Assembly (NCBI GenBank): GCA_900472625.1
Contig: UCIT01000007.1
Span: forward strand, 1 to 64,000
Direction of reading: 5' to 3'
Source of the DNA: Hyphomicrobiales bacterium
Lineage (GTDB): Bacteria; Pseudomonadota; Alphaproteobacteria; Rhizobiales; Rhizobiaceae
DNA: 64,000 nt
The notes under the pieces were generated by a model. The model worked only from the letters and a program-made list of their open reading frames with translations, was not told the origin of the DNA and ran no database searches. Position numbers and translations under genes: made by a program. This document shows, in pieces, positions 1 to 8,571 of the stretch (positions are counted from its first letter, which is position 1; each line of letters begins with the position of its first letter).

Positions 1-1907
1 CCGCCGGACGAACCGCCTCCCCCACCGCCGCCAGAAAAGCCGGAAGACGAGCTGGGGGGCGGGCTGGGGAGTGTCGAGGCGATGGTCGATGCCATCGAGG
101 ACGAGAAGCCGCCGATGCGATCGGAAAAATTTCCGCCGCCGAAATTGCCGGAATACCAGCCAGGGTGATAGGCGACGGCCGCACCCGCCGCGGCGGCGGC
201 AAGCCAGGTTTCGAATGTACTGGTCCACGGTTTTTCGACACCGAGCGCGACCGCGTAGGGCAACAGCTTTTCGAAATGCTGCGGCGACATCTCGGGGACG
301 CCCGCCATGTTCATCCGGTCCTTTTCGGCCAGCGTCAGATACTGACGCAGGCCATCGATGCCATCCATCATCTTCGAGCCGAGCGGCGTCGGCGCGCCCA
401 TGATGAAGACGTAGAGGATGTTCAGCAGCACGATGCCGCCGACGGCGAAGATCATCGGTGTCTCGTGGAACTCCATGAGGCTGGAGAACAGCGCGAGCAG
501 TAGCGTCGAGATGATGCTGAAGCCGACGAAGACGGCGATGGCGATGGCCACCACGGCCATGATCTTGCCCCCAAGCGACTGGCCGGGGCGGAAGGACTTG
601 GCGAGACCGCCGATGAAGACCGCCACGAACACCGAGACGACAATCGGCACGATCATCAGCGCGATCGTATCGGGTTCCAGCGAGCCGAAGACGAACAAGG
701 CGATCAGGCTAAGCACGCTGAGCGCGATGCCTCCTGCCGTGTAGCCGATGTTGGAGTTGTAATACTTGCCGCGATGCTCGCGCTCGATGGCGGAGCGGAA
801 CTTTTCGCCCACCGATTTGACGCGCTCGCCATTGGCCTTGTCGATCGTCAGCGAACCCTTGCCCCCGACGGCGTTGAGCAGGCTCGCCTCGCCGGCCTCG
901 AATTTTTCACCCGCATTCGGCTTGTCTGTACGGCGGATGACGATCGAGGTCTTGAGATCCTCAAGCACGACGAAGCCACGCACAGCCAGATTGAGCGCGG
1001 TGGCCGAGAGCGCCGTCCAGCCCTGACCGGAGAAACCCTTGTTGTCGATATAGTTGACCAGCGCCGGCGAGATGCCATCGGGCGCATCCCAGCGCGGAAC
1101 GATGACCCCGCGCTCAGGATCACGGCCGACCTTCAGCCAGGAGCGGGTGTAATAGAGGAAGACGAGGATCAGGCCACCGAAGCCGATCAGGTAGTCGCGG
1201 TTGTCGCTCAGCCACCAGCGGTTCGCCTCGCTGCCCGATGGCGGATCGATCGAGCCCTTCGGCATCTTGATGGCGATGGTCAGGCCTTCGTTTGCACCGA
1301 GCGGGGCAGTCGTGGCGAAGGAGACGCGGTTGCCGCCATTGTTGGCGCGGGCGTTGGTCTCGGTGGCGCCCTGCGGGCCGGTGAAGTAGGCGGTGTCCGT
1401 AGCGGAAACGCCCGGCGGCAAGGTGACGTTTGATGTGGCCGAGAGGATCGGGAAGATCCAGCCATTGCCTGTCACGTTCCAGTAGAGCTCGTCGTGATCG
1501 TCGAAATAGCGGATCTGCCGACCGGTGCGGTAAGTGAAGACGTATTGATGTCGGCCGGTGTTCAGGAGCACGTCGGGCGATCCGGCGTAGATGCGGATGC
1601 CGTCGGTGATGGTTTCCGTGCGCGAGGGCTCGTCGCGGCCGTCGCGCTTGACCGAGACGAGCTCGAAATCGACGCGGATGCGGCGGCCGCTTGCATCTGT
1701 CTGCGTCAGCGGGAAATCGCGGAAGATACCGCGACGGATCTGGTTGCCTTCGGCGTTAACGGTGATGGTTTCGGTGACCGTCATCGCGCCGCTTTTTTCC
1801 AGCGCGATATCGGAGACGTAGGAATTGATGACCTCGGCGGCCCAAAGCGGAGCGGCGGCCATCATCAGAAGCAATGCAAGGCAAAGACCAGAAAGCCGCC
1901 GGATCAT
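1..1907 (-). CDS. DUF2207 domain membrane protein, cut by left window edge
   Basis: Reading the minus strand from the ATG at 1907 gives about 635 residues with no stop before the window edge. A cleavable signal peptide (roughly residues 1-23, [19 protein letters not shown]) precedes an extracytoplasmic beta-rich domain with the DUF2207 pattern ('[21 protein letters not shown]'). A single membrane segment near residue 230 follows, then a cytoplasmic region and a cluster of hydrophobic helices around residues 390-480. The last visible residues are Ser- and Gly-rich ([15 protein letters not shown]), as at the C-terminus of many DUF2207 proteins. The biochemical role of the family is unknown. It lies 42 nt after aroA and downstream of lemA on the same strand; lemA and DUF2207 genes are often neighbours, which suggests a shared envelope role. 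Confidence 0.85.
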   Translation of the reverse strand, partial: MIRRLSGLCLALLLMMAAAPLWAAEVINSYVSDIALEKSGAMTVTETITVNAEGNQIRRGIFRDFPLTQTDASGRRIRVDFELVSVKRDGRDEPSRTETITDGIRIYAGSPDVLLNTGRHQYVFTYRTGRQIRYFDDHDELYWNVTGNGWIFPILSATSNVTLPPGVSATDTAYFTGPQGATETNARANNGGNRVSFATTAPLGANEGLTIAIKMPKGSIDPPSGSEANRWWLSDNRDYLIGFGGLILVFLYYTRSWLKVGRDPERGVIVPRWDAPDGISPALVNYIDNKGFSGQGWTALSATALNLAVRGFVVLEDLKTSIVIRRTDKPNAGEKFEAGEASLLNAVGGKGSLTIDKANGERVKSVGEKFRSAIEREHRGKYYNSNIGYTAGGIALSVLSLIALFVFGSLEPDTIALMIVPIVVSVFVAVFIGGLAKSFRPGQSLGGKIMAVVAIAIAVFVGFSIISTLLLALFSSLMEFHETPMIFAVGGIVLLNILYVFIMGAPTPLGSKMMDGIDGLRQYLTLAEKDRMNMAGVPEMSPQHFEKLLPYAVALGVEKPWTSTFETWLAAAAAGAAVAYHPGWYSGNFGGGNFSDRIGGFSSSMASTIASTLPSPPPSSSSGFSGGGGGGGSSG

Positions 1908-1949
1908 CTCACTCCCCCGCTAACGGCTCCCCGGCCGCTTCAGATAATA

Positions 1950-3209
1950 TCAGCCCTCGTCGGTATAATGCACACCAAGGCCCGCCATCACATCCCAGTA
2001 CGCCGGAAAGGTCTTGCCGACGCAATCCGGGTCGAGAATAGTGATGCCGCCGATCTTCAACCCCGCCAGCGCGAAGCTCATGGCGATGCGGTGATCGGCG
2101 AACGTGTCGATATCGGCCGGCAGCGTCTGGCCGGCGAGACCGGGATCGGATGAGACGATCAGGTCGTCGCCTTCCTCGGTCGCCAGGCCGGCGCGGATAT
2201 TGTTGAGGCCCGTGGAGACGGCGCGGATGCGGTCGCATTCCTTCACACGCAGGTTGGCGATGCCGACGAAGCGCACCGGCGTCTCGTTGAAAGCGGCCAG
2301 TACAGCGATGGTGGGCACCGCGTCCTGCATCTGCGAGCCGTCGATTTCGGTAGGAAGATGCGGGAACTGGCGGATGACGTCGTACGCCTTGGCGTCCGGC
2401 TGGGTGAAATCCTCGTTGGCGACACCAAGATCGATGGCGCCCTTGGTCAGTACTTCGGCAGCCCAGAGATAGGTGGCGGCGGAGGCATCCGGCTCGACGA
2501 CGAAATCGGTGGCCGTGTAGCCCGTGGGCTCGATGACCCAGGAGGATGGCGTCGGCTGCGATACTTTCGCACCAAAGGCGCGCATGGCTGCCAGCGTCAG
2601 GTCGATATAGCCGCGGGCGCCGATATCGGCGCCGGCGAGCTCGATGGTGAACGGTTCGGAGCCGCAGGCGGCGGCCATCTGCAGGGCCGAGACGTACTGG
2701 CTGGAGAGGCCGGCGTCGATGACGACCTTGTTCGTCGAAAAGCTTCCGCTGGCATCGATGGTGACCGGCGGGCAGCCGGTGGGCGCCTCGATGGCGACGC
2801 CGAGCGATTGCAGCGCGTCGACCAGAGGCTTGATCGGACGTTTGCGCATATGCTCGTCGCCATCGACGACATAGCGGCCGTGGCCGAGCGCAAGTGCAGC
2901 GGTCAGGAAGCGAGTGGCGGTGCCGGCATTGCCGAGGAAGAGCGGGCCGGCCGGGGCCTTTAGCTCGCCCGAGCTGGTGACAACGAAGGTGGTGGCGTCG
3001 GGCTCATCCACGGTCACGCCCATGGCGCGCAGGGCCTCGGCCATGTAGCGGGTATCGTCGCTCTTCAACGCGCCGGTGAGGCGGCTGGTGCCCTTGGCGA
3101 GGCCTGCCAGAAGCAGGGCGCGATTGGTGATCGACTTCGAGCCGGGAGGAACCGCGCGGCCGGACAGCGGCGCAGCGGCCGGGATGATGGTGAGCTTGTC
3201 TTTACTCAT
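1950..3209 (-). CDS. aroA: 3-phosphoshikimate 1-carboxyvinyltransferase (EPSP synthase)
   Basis: This cytoplasmic enzyme of the shikimate pathway transfers enolpyruvate from PEP to shikimate-3-phosphate. At 419 residues it is the normal size. Visible active-site signatures are PPGSKSITNR (residues 21-30, substrate-binding Lys25), LGNAGTATR (92-100), DGSQMQDAVPTI (catalytic Asp region), LRVKECDRI and TFADHRIAM. The GNAGTATR motif places it with the class I / actinobacterial-plant style enzymes, not the class II (Agrobacterium CP4-like) type whose loop reads GNAATGCR. Rhizobia can carry a second aroA of the other class; whether this genome does cannot be seen here. It sits between lemA and the DUF2207 gene on the same strand. 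Confidence 0.93.
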   Translation of the reverse strand: MSKDKLTIIPAAAPLSGRAVPPGSKSITNRALLLAGLAKGTSRLTGALKSDDTRYMAEALRAMGVTVDEPDATTFVVTSSGELKAPAGPLFLGNAGTATRFLTAALALGHGRYVVDGDEHMRKRPIKPLVDALQSLGVAIEAPTGCPPVTIDASGSFSTNKVVIDAGLSSQYVSALQMAAACGSEPFTIELAGADIGARGYIDLTLAAMRAFGAKVSQPTPSSWVIEPTGYTATDFVVEPDASAATYLWAAEVLTKGAIDLGVANEDFTQPDAKAYDVIRQFPHLPTEIDGSQMQDAVPTIAVLAAFNETPVRFVGIANLRVKECDRIRAVSTGLNNIRAGLATEEGDDLIVSSDPGLAGQTLPADIDTFADHRIAMSFALAGLKIGGITILDPDCVGKTFPAYWDVMAGLGVHYTDEG

Positions 3210-3317
3210 GAACTTGTCTTTTCATTCGATGTCTTGTCGGGCAATTGCGCACGGCCCCGTGCGACCGCGCTCTTTGCCTGCTCATAGCAGTTTTTCCGCA
3301 AAGGCAAATGCCTGGGG

Positions 3318-3869
3318 TCAGAACTTTACCGAGGGAACGGCGCGATCGGCCTCGTTGGTGATCTCGAAGTACTCGCGCTTGCTGAAACCGAACTGGCCGG
3401 CGACGAGGTTCGAGGGGAAGCTCTCGACCTTGACGTTGAGATCACGCGCCGCGCCGTTGTAATAGCGACGGGCCATCTGGATCTCGCTTTCCATGGTTTC
3501 AAGCGAGGTCTGCAGCTCGCGGAAATTCTCGTTGGCCTTCAGGTCCGGATAGGCTTCGGCGAGTGCCATGACGCGGCCAAGCGCTGCCCCCAGCAGTCCT
3601 TCAGCCTGAGCACGACCGGCGACGTCGCCTGATGGAACGGCCTGCGCCTGGTTGCGGAGCTTGACGACCTCTTCGAGCGTCGTCTTCTCGTGGGTGGCGT
3701 AACCCTTGACTGTTTCAATCAGGTTGGGGATCAGGTCGGCGCGGCGCTTCAGCTGCACGTCGATGCCGGACCAGGCTTCTTCCGCCATCTGCCGGGCGCG
3801 GACGAGGCCGTTATAGACCATGACCGCGTAGAGCGCGATCAGGACGATGAGCCCAAGAACAATATACAT
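3318..3869 (-). CDS. LemA family protein
   Basis: The 183-residue protein has an N-terminal membrane anchor (residues 2-20, YIVLGLIVLIALYAVMVY). The LemA core follows, with 'NGLVRARQMAEEAWSGIDVQLKRRADLIPNL' character: a long antiparallel helical hairpin. The C-terminal 'FPSNLVAGQFGFSKREYFEI' stretch is also typical. Function of the family in bacteria is unsettled; proposals concern envelope or membrane-associated processes. It is first in a same-strand group with aroA (109-nt gap) and a DUF2207 protein. Confidence 0.9.
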   Translation of the reverse strand: MYIVLGLIVLIALYAVMVYNGLVRARQMAEEAWSGIDVQLKRRADLIPNLIETVKGYATHEKTTLEEVVKLRNQAQAVPSGDVAGRAQAEGLLGAALGRVMALAEAYPDLKANENFRELQTSLETMESEIQMARRYYNGAARDLNVKVESFPSNLVAGQFGFSKREYFEITNEADRAVPSVKF

Positions 3870-4074
3870 CGAAAATCCCCCGTTACGATGTCAGGTCGGC
3901 GGGAGACTATGCGGGTTGCCCGCGCTTGTCATCCGGCATTTCGCTTAGACGATGGCGACCAGAAACGCATCCCAAGATCTTGCGATACCGCGACGTATCA
4001 GGAGAGCGTAATGTAATCTTGGAATCAGCCGACGGCGGCGGGATTCACCAGATGTCACGAGGATCAGTCAGCCC

Positions 4075-4191
4075 ATGAGCGCAGTCATCTTCCTGCTCAA
4101 CATGCTTGCCATCTCATCGTTCTTCCTGCTGCAGAGCGCGCTGCGCCCGGCTGTACGCACCGTCGACGTCAAGGCAAACGAGCGCCGCTAA
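4075..4191 (+). CDS. small single-pass membrane protein, 38 residues
   Basis: An ATG at 4075 opens a 38-residue frame ending with TAA at 4189-4191. A purine-rich stretch (cgagga, 4057-4062) could serve as ribosome binding site. Residues 4-21 (VIFLLNMLAISSFFLLQS) form one hydrophobic helix followed by a short basic polar tail ending NERR. The stop lies 4 nt from the end of convergent glyQ. The function is unknown; the call rests on the start context, the membrane helix and the tidy fit between genes, and comparison with relatives has not been possible here. Confidence 0.45.
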   Translation: MSAVIFLLNMLAISSFFLLQSALRPAVRTVDVKANERR

Positions 4192-4195
4192 GCGC

Positions 4196-5158
4196 TCAGG
4201 CAGCCGCTTTCGCGAGATTGACGCCCCCGGCATCCGTCAGCAGGAAGGCTTCGCCGCAGGCCTTGGCAAGCGTGCGCACACGCAGGATATAGCTCTGCCG
4301 CTCGGTCACCGAAATCACGCCGCGCGCGTCCAGAAGGTTGAAGACGTGCGACGCCTTGATGCACTGGTCGTAGGCCGGGAAGACGCACTTGTGCAGCTTG
4401 TGGTTATCGCTGTCGCCGGGGGCGCCTGCGGCGAGAAGCGCCTGGCATTCCTTTTCGGCATCGATGAAGTGGCGATGCAGCATCTCGGTGTTGGCGAACT
4501 CGAAGTTGTGGCGCGAATATTCCTGCTCGGCCTGCAGGAAGACGTCGCCATAGCTGATCTTCTCGTCGCCTTCGCGGCCGTTGAAGTTCAGGTCGTAGAC
4601 ATTGTCGACGCCCTGAACATACATGGCGAGGCGCTCCAAGCCATAGGTCAGCTCGCCGGCGACAGGCGAGCACTCGAGGCCGCAGACCTGCTGGAAATAG
4701 GTGAACTGCGAGACTTCCATGCCATCGCACCAGCACTCCCATCCGAGACCCCAGGCGCCGAGCGTCGGGCTTTCCCAATCGTCCTCGACGAAGCGGACAT
4801 CATGCAGCAGCGGATCGAGACCGATCGCGGCCAGCGAGCCGAGGTAGAGTTCCTGCAGGTTCGGCGGGTTCGGCTTCAGGATGACCTGGTACTGGTAATA
4901 ATGCTGCAAGCGGTTCGGGTTTTCGCCATAGCGGCCGTCGGACGGGCGGCGCGAGGGCTGCACATAGGCGGCCTTCCACGGCTTGGGGCCGAGCGCGCGC
5001 AGCGTGGTGGCCGGGTGGAACGTACCGGCGCCGACTTCCATGTCGTAAGGCTGCAGCACCGCGCAACCCTTGTCCGCCCAATAGCTGTGCAGCGTCAGGA
5101 TCAGCGCCTGAAACGAGCGCTTCGGGTTCATATGGTCGGGGATGCTGGATGCGGACAT
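4196..5158 (-). CDS. glyQ: glycyl-tRNA synthetase alpha subunit
   Basis: This is the catalytic alpha chain of the bacterial alpha2beta2 glycyl-tRNA synthetase, which charges tRNA-Gly. The start at 5158 ([17 protein letters not shown]) gives 320 residues, near the usual 300-320; the open frame extends further upstream but with no family similarity. Class II core signatures are visible: '[24 protein letters not shown]', '[26 protein letters not shown]' (motif 2 region) and '[14 protein letters not shown]' (motif 3). The beta subunit gene glyS is not next to it; in related genomes it lies a few genes downstream, which would be beyond the left edge (inference). Confidence 0.96.
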   Translation of the reverse strand: MSASSIPDHMNPKRSFQALILTLHSYWADKGCAVLQPYDMEVGAGTFHPATTLRALGPKPWKAAYVQPSRRPSDGRYGENPNRLQHYYQYQVILKPNPPNLQELYLGSLAAIGLDPLLHDVRFVEDDWESPTLGAWGLGWECWCDGMEVSQFTYFQQVCGLECSPVAGELTYGLERLAMYVQGVDNVYDLNFNGREGDEKISYGDVFLQAEQEYSRHNFEFANTEMLHRHFIDAEKECQALLAAGAPGDSDNHKLHKCVFPAYDQCIKASHVFNLLDARGVISVTERQSYILRVRTLAKACGEAFLLTDAGGVNLAKAAA

Positions 5159-5318
5159 GAGGTTGGTCGCCGTTCGATTGGTTTGGTCGGGCGACAGGTG
5201 CCACGGGCGGCGATGGGGGTCAAGGGTTTGGTGTGCCGATCTCCTCCCCACAGTTTGCAGGGGGGACAAGCGGTGTCGGTTGGCTTATAATGAGGGGAGG
5301 TTTGTCCTGGAGACGATT

Positions 5319-5660
5319 ATGAGCGTCGAGATTACCGTGACATTGTCGGATCAAGACCTTCGCTTCGCCGAAGAACTGGTCGAGGAAGGACTCTATCCGA
5401 GCGTGCCGGATGTCGTCAGTGCAGCGCTGACGCGGGTCCGAATGCTCGAGCGAGCTTTAGACGACCCTTTGTCCGGAATGGCGGACGAGATTCGGCGGCG
5501 CGCGGAATTGCCCGAGGATCAGAGGATTCCTTGGGATGGCAAGGCTATGGCAGACAGACTGAACGAAAGGCTGGCTCGGAGATTCAAGAAAGAGGCGCCG
5601 GATGCCGTACACGATCACGCTGCATCCGCTGGTCGAAGCCGATCTGTATCAGATCGGTGA
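5319..5660 (+). CDS. ParD/CopG-like antitoxin of a type II toxin-antitoxin pair
   Basis: The ATG at 5319 gives 113 residues. Residues 1-45 (MSVEITVTLSDQDLRFAEEL...GLYPSVPDVVSAAL) have the ribbon-helix-helix pattern of ParD/CopG antitoxins, which bind the operator as dimers. The C-terminal half would bind and neutralise the toxin. The last 59 nt overlap the toxin gene in another frame, so the final ~19 residues (AVHDHAASAGRSRSVSDR) are encoded by sequence constrained by the toxin N-terminus. Antitoxin-first order and translational overlap are typical of type II systems; the operon is probably autorepressed at its promoter in 5159-5318. Confidence 0.75.
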   Translation: MSVEITVTLSDQDLRFAEELVEEGLYPSVPDVVSAALTRVRMLERALDDPLSGMADEIRRRAELPEDQRIPWDGKAMADRLNERLARRFKKEAPDAVHDHAASAGRSRSVSDR

Positions 5661-5916
5661 ACTCATTTCGGACTTCGCCGGGCTGCGGATCGGCCAAAGC
5701 AAGATAAACGAAATAACAGCGTTCATCGAACGGCTAACCCACTTTCCCCACATCGGCACTATCCGAAGCGATCTTTATCCCGGGCTGCTCAGCATTCCAG
5801 CGTCAGAAAAAGCAGTCGTCTGCTTCGTCGTCAAAGACGAAGCCCAATCCGTCTTCGTTCTCTGCGTCAGCTATGGCCGGGCGGATTGGCAGGCGCGGGT
5901 TCGGGAACGCGGCTGA
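5602..5916 (+). CDS. ParE/RelE superfamily toxin
   Basis: The 104-residue product begins PYTITLHPLVEADLYQIGELI, the beta-helix entry of the ParE/RelE fold in which a helix carries an 'A..DL..I' pattern. It contains 'FIERLTHFPHIGTIRSDLYPG', matching the family's central 'L...P..G..R' segment. It ends with 'VFVLCVSYGRADWQARV', where family members usually show 'V.I.RV.hGR.D'. ParE proteins inhibit gyrase and RelE proteins cleave mRNA; the subfamily cannot be decided from motifs alone. The start at 5602 lies inside the antitoxin gene. Confidence 0.75.
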   Translation: MPYTITLHPLVEADLYQIGELISDFAGLRIGQSKINEITAFIERLTHFPHIGTIRSDLYPGLLSIPASEKAVVCFVVKDEAQSVFVLCVSYGRADWQARVRERG

Positions 5917-5933
5917 TCAAGCGCTGGGTTCCC

Positions 5934-6125
5934 CTAATCCTCATCCTTCTTCAAATGATACTCCCCCGTCACCGGGTCCTTCACCAGCGTGCCGATCGCG
6001 CCGGTCTGCTGCTCCTTTTTTGCGCGCCGCGACTTCTCCGCCAGCCGCGTGGCCTCGGCCACGAAGCGGCGGTAGAGGAGCCAGGCGCCCAGGACGAGCA
6101 CACCCATGATCAGAAGTTGCGGCAT
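5934..6125 (-). CDS. small membrane protein of unknown function, 63 residues
   Basis: The protein has an N-terminal hydrophobic helix (PQLLIMGVLVLGAWLLYRRF, residues 2-21) followed by a charged, Lys/Arg/Glu-rich helix (EKSRRAKKEQQ) and a short tail 'LVKDPVTGEYHLKKDED'. The tail resembles the 'L..DP.TG.Y' segment of small conserved alphaproteobacterial proteins. It starts 18 nt after the stop of the SppA-like protease gene on the same strand, so it is probably translated from the same transcript. No function can be assigned. Confidence 0.75.
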   Translation of the reverse strand: MPQLLIMGVLVLGAWLLYRRFVAEATRLAEKSRRAKKEQQTGAIGTLVKDPVTGEYHLKKDED

Positions 6126-6143
6126 GTCGTCTATTTTGCTCCC

Positions 6144-7007
6144 TTAGAGGCCGTATCGGCCCCACAATGCCTTGTCTTCGGCGGTCTCGACAAGACCCGC
6201 CGCGAGGCCGGAAGCGACTCCCTCCAGCGAGGCGGATGATATGCCGGGAATGCGGCGTCCGAAAAGCCCTCTTGCCGGGGTAACGAGTTCTAGCTTGGTC
6301 CTGGTGCCGTAGCGCTTCTTCAGTTCCTGGCGCATGTCGCCGAGGCCGTCGATCAGGCCGAGCTCGAGGCCGCGGGTGCCGGTCCAGAACAGGCCGGAGA
6401 AGACCGTCTCGTCATCCTTCAGCTTGCCGGCGCGGCGTTCGCGCACCATCGAGATGAAAATCTGGTGGATCTCCAGCTGCAGTGTTTTCAGGTACTCGAT
6501 GTCCTTTTCCTTCTCCGGCTGGAACGGATCGAGGATCACCTTGTTCTCGCCTGCCGTATAGACCCGGCGCTCGACCCCGATCTTCTTCAAAAGCTCCGGG
6601 AAACCGAAACCGCCGGAGACGACGCCGATGGAGCCGACGATCGAGGTCGGGTCGGCGATGATCTCGTCTCCCGCCAGCGCGATCATGTAGCCGCCGGAGG
6701 CCGCGACATCCTCGACGAAGACGATGACCTTCTTCTGCTTCTCGCGCGCCAGCTCGCGGATGCGGGTGAAGATCAGCCGTGACTGTACCGGCGAGCCGCC
6801 CGGCGAATTGATGGAGATGGCAACGGCGGGCGCATCCTTGAAGCCGAAGGCCTTTTCGAGAACCTGCGCCGTCGAGGCAAGGTTCAGCGCCGGGCGGAAC
6901 TGGCTGCCGCCCGACATGATGGCGCCCTGCAGCCTGATAACCGGGATCACGATGCCCTCCTTGCGGAAGCGCTTCGGCATCAGTCTTCTCAACAATCCGG
7001 CCATCAT
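6144..7007 (-). CDS. S49 family serine peptidase (short SppA/SohB-like)
   Basis: This 287-residue protein belongs to the signal peptide peptidase SppA family, which degrades cleaved signal peptides and membrane protein fragments with a Ser/Lys dyad. The nucleophile is Ser104 in 'DVAASGGYMIA' and the general base candidate is Lys156 in 'TAGENKVIL'. The 52-residue spacing matches the single-domain (Bacillus type) enzymes. The oxyanion-side 'SINSPGGSP' motif is at 66-73. No obvious N-terminal transmembrane helix is present, so it may be cytoplasmic or peripherally bound, unlike E. coli SppA. A small membrane protein gene follows 18 nt downstream. Confidence 0.9.
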   Translation of the reverse strand: MMAGLLRRLMPKRFRKEGIVIPVIRLQGAIMSGGSQFRPALNLASTAQVLEKAFGFKDAPAVAISINSPGGSPVQSRLIFTRIRELAREKQKKVIVFVEDVAASGGYMIALAGDEIIADPTSIVGSIGVVSGGFGFPELLKKIGVERRVYTAGENKVILDPFQPEKEKDIEYLKTLQLEIHQIFISMVRERRAGKLKDDETVFSGLFWTGTRGLELGLIDGLGDMRQELKKRYGTRTKLELVTPARGLFGRRIPGISSASLEGVASGLAAGLVETAEDKALWGRYGL

Positions 7008-7111
7008 AATTCCTTCATACAGGCTCTAGAAACGTCCCTCCCATGTATGCGTCGCAGCGGCAAACGCAATGGCTGGGACGCAAAACATCCACCCGCAAAC
7101 TTTCTTATTGC

Positions 7112-7132
7112 GAATGACTTGCATTATCATTC
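7112..7132 (+). promoter_or_regulatory. Fur/Mur-like operator upstream of mntH
   Basis: A perfect inverted repeat GAATGA-N9-TCATTC lies 45-65 nt before the mntH start in an AT-rich patch. It resembles Fur-family boxes. In rhizobia the Fur homologue Mur represses mntH and sit genes under manganese sufficiency, so a Mur-responsive site is the natural reading; binding is inferred. Confidence 0.5.
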
Positions 7133-7176
7133 TAATCCGCCATATTGCTCGTATCGAACACACAGGCGGATGCTGC

Positions 7177-8517
7177 ATGGACATTATGAACCCGAAGGCC
7201 AAGTCAGGTTGGCGCCACGAGCGCGACGAGGCCTCGATGGCGGATGTCCATCGCTCGATCGGCGCGAAGACGCATGCCTCCCGCTGGCGCCGCGCCGCCG
7301 CCTTCGTCGGCCCCGGCTACCTCGTCGCGGTCGGCTACATGGACCCGGGCAACTGGTCGACCTCGCTCGCCGGCGGCTCGAAATTCGGCTACACGCTCCT
7401 GGCTGTGGCGCTACTGTCGAACCTGATGGCGATCGTGCTGCAGTCTCTCTGCGCGCGCCTGGCGATCGGCTCCGGCCGCGATCTGGCGCAGGCCTGTCGC
7501 GATGCCTTTCCGAGATGGGTATCGATCCCGCTCTGGCTGTTTGCAGAAATCGCCATCATCGCCACCGATATCGCCGAGGTGATCGGCACGGCGATCGGCC
7601 TCAACCTCTTGTTCGGTATTCCGCTCGAACTCGGCGTGTTGATCACCGCACTTGACGTCTTCCTCATCCTCTACCTGCAGAAGATAGGCTTTCGCTGGGT
7701 CGAGGCCTTCGTGATCGCGCTGCTCGCCATCATCACGGTTTGTTTCGGCGTGCAGATCTTCATGGCCGATCCACAGTGGGGCGATGTCATCCGCGGCTTC
7801 TTCCCGACGACCGAGATCGTTTCCAATCCCGAGATGCTCTATCTGGCGCTCGGCATTCTTGGCGCCACCGTCATGCCGCACAATCTCTATCTCCACTCCG
7901 GCATCGTGCAGACCCGCGACTATGGCCATACCCTGCCTGAGAAGCGCGAGGCGCTGACCTTCGCGACGATCGACTCGACGGTGGCCTTGTGCTTTGCGCT
8001 GCTGATCAACGCCTCGATCCTGATCCTCGCGGCGGCCGCCTTTCATGCGCATGGACGGACTGATGTGGCAGAACTCGGCGAAGCCTCGTCGCTGCTGGCG
8101 CCGCTGCTCGGGCTTGCCATCGCGCCGACGCTGTTCGGTATCGCGCTGCTCTGCTGCGGCCTGAATTCGACGGTGACGGCGACGATGGCCGGGCAGATCA
8201 TCATGGAAGGGTTTCTCAAGATCCGGCTGCAACCATGGGTGCGGCGTCTGATCACCCGCGCCATCGCCATCATCCCGGCGGGTCTCGTGACCGTCTGGTA
8301 TGGCGACGCAGGCACCGCGGAGCTCTTGATTCTGACGCAGGTGGTGCTCAGCCTGCAGCTATCCTTCGCGGTGTTCCCGCTCGTGATGTTCACCGCCAAC
8401 AAGACGAAGATGGGCGAGCTCGTCGCACCGCGCTGGCTGTCTGCTATCGCCTACACGATCGCGATCGTCATTGCCGGGCTGAACATCAAGCTGCTGTTCG
8501 ACTTCGTGATTGGCTAA
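7177..8517 (+). CDS. mntH: Nramp family divalent metal transporter (manganese uptake)
   Basis: MntH is an inner-membrane proton-coupled Mn2+ importer. The ATG at 7177 follows an aggcgga ribosome binding site (7163-7169) and gives 446 residues; a second ATG three codons on is possible. About eleven membrane helices are evident. The metal-binding DPGNW motif is in helix 1 ('[16 protein letters not shown]') and the helix 6 signature reads '[11 protein letters not shown]'; both are diagnostic for functional Nramp transporters. Expression is probably under manganese control through the inverted repeat at 7112-7132. A palindromic repeat follows the stop codon and may terminate transcription. Confidence 0.95.
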   Translation: MDIMNPKAKSGWRHERDEASMADVHRSIGAKTHASRWRRAAAFVGPGYLVAVGYMDPGNWSTSLAGGSKFGYTLLAVALLSNLMAIVLQSLCARLAIGSGRDLAQACRDAFPRWVSIPLWLFAEIAIIATDIAEVIGTAIGLNLLFGIPLELGVLITALDVFLILYLQKIGFRWVEAFVIALLAIITVCFGVQIFMADPQWGDVIRGFFPTTEIVSNPEMLYLALGILGATVMPHNLYLHSGIVQTRDYGHTLPEKREALTFATIDSTVALCFALLINASILILAAAAFHAHGRTDVAELGEASSLLAPLLGLAIAPTLFGIALLCCGLNSTVTATMAGQIIMEGFLKIRLQPWVRRLITRAIAIIPAGLVTVWYGDAGTAELLILTQVVLSLQLSFAVFPLVMFTANKTKMGELVAPRWLSAIAYTIAIVIAGLNIKLLFDFVIG

Positions 8518-8518
8518 A

Positions 8519-8559
8519 GCAATTCCAGGAAAAGTGCGAAGCGGTTTTCCTGGAATTGC
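8519..8559. repeat. REP-like rhizobial palindromic repeat, probable bidirectional terminator
   Basis: Perfect 15-bp arms GCAATTCCAGGAAAA (8519-8533) and TTTTCCTGGAATTGC (8545-8559) flank an 11-nt loop (gtgcgaagcgg). The sequence strongly resembles a short palindromic element that recurs between genes in Rhizobium and Agrobacterium genomes. It separates the convergent genes mntH and the methyltransferase. Confidence 0.75.
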
Positions 8560-8571
8560 GTGAAAACAGCT

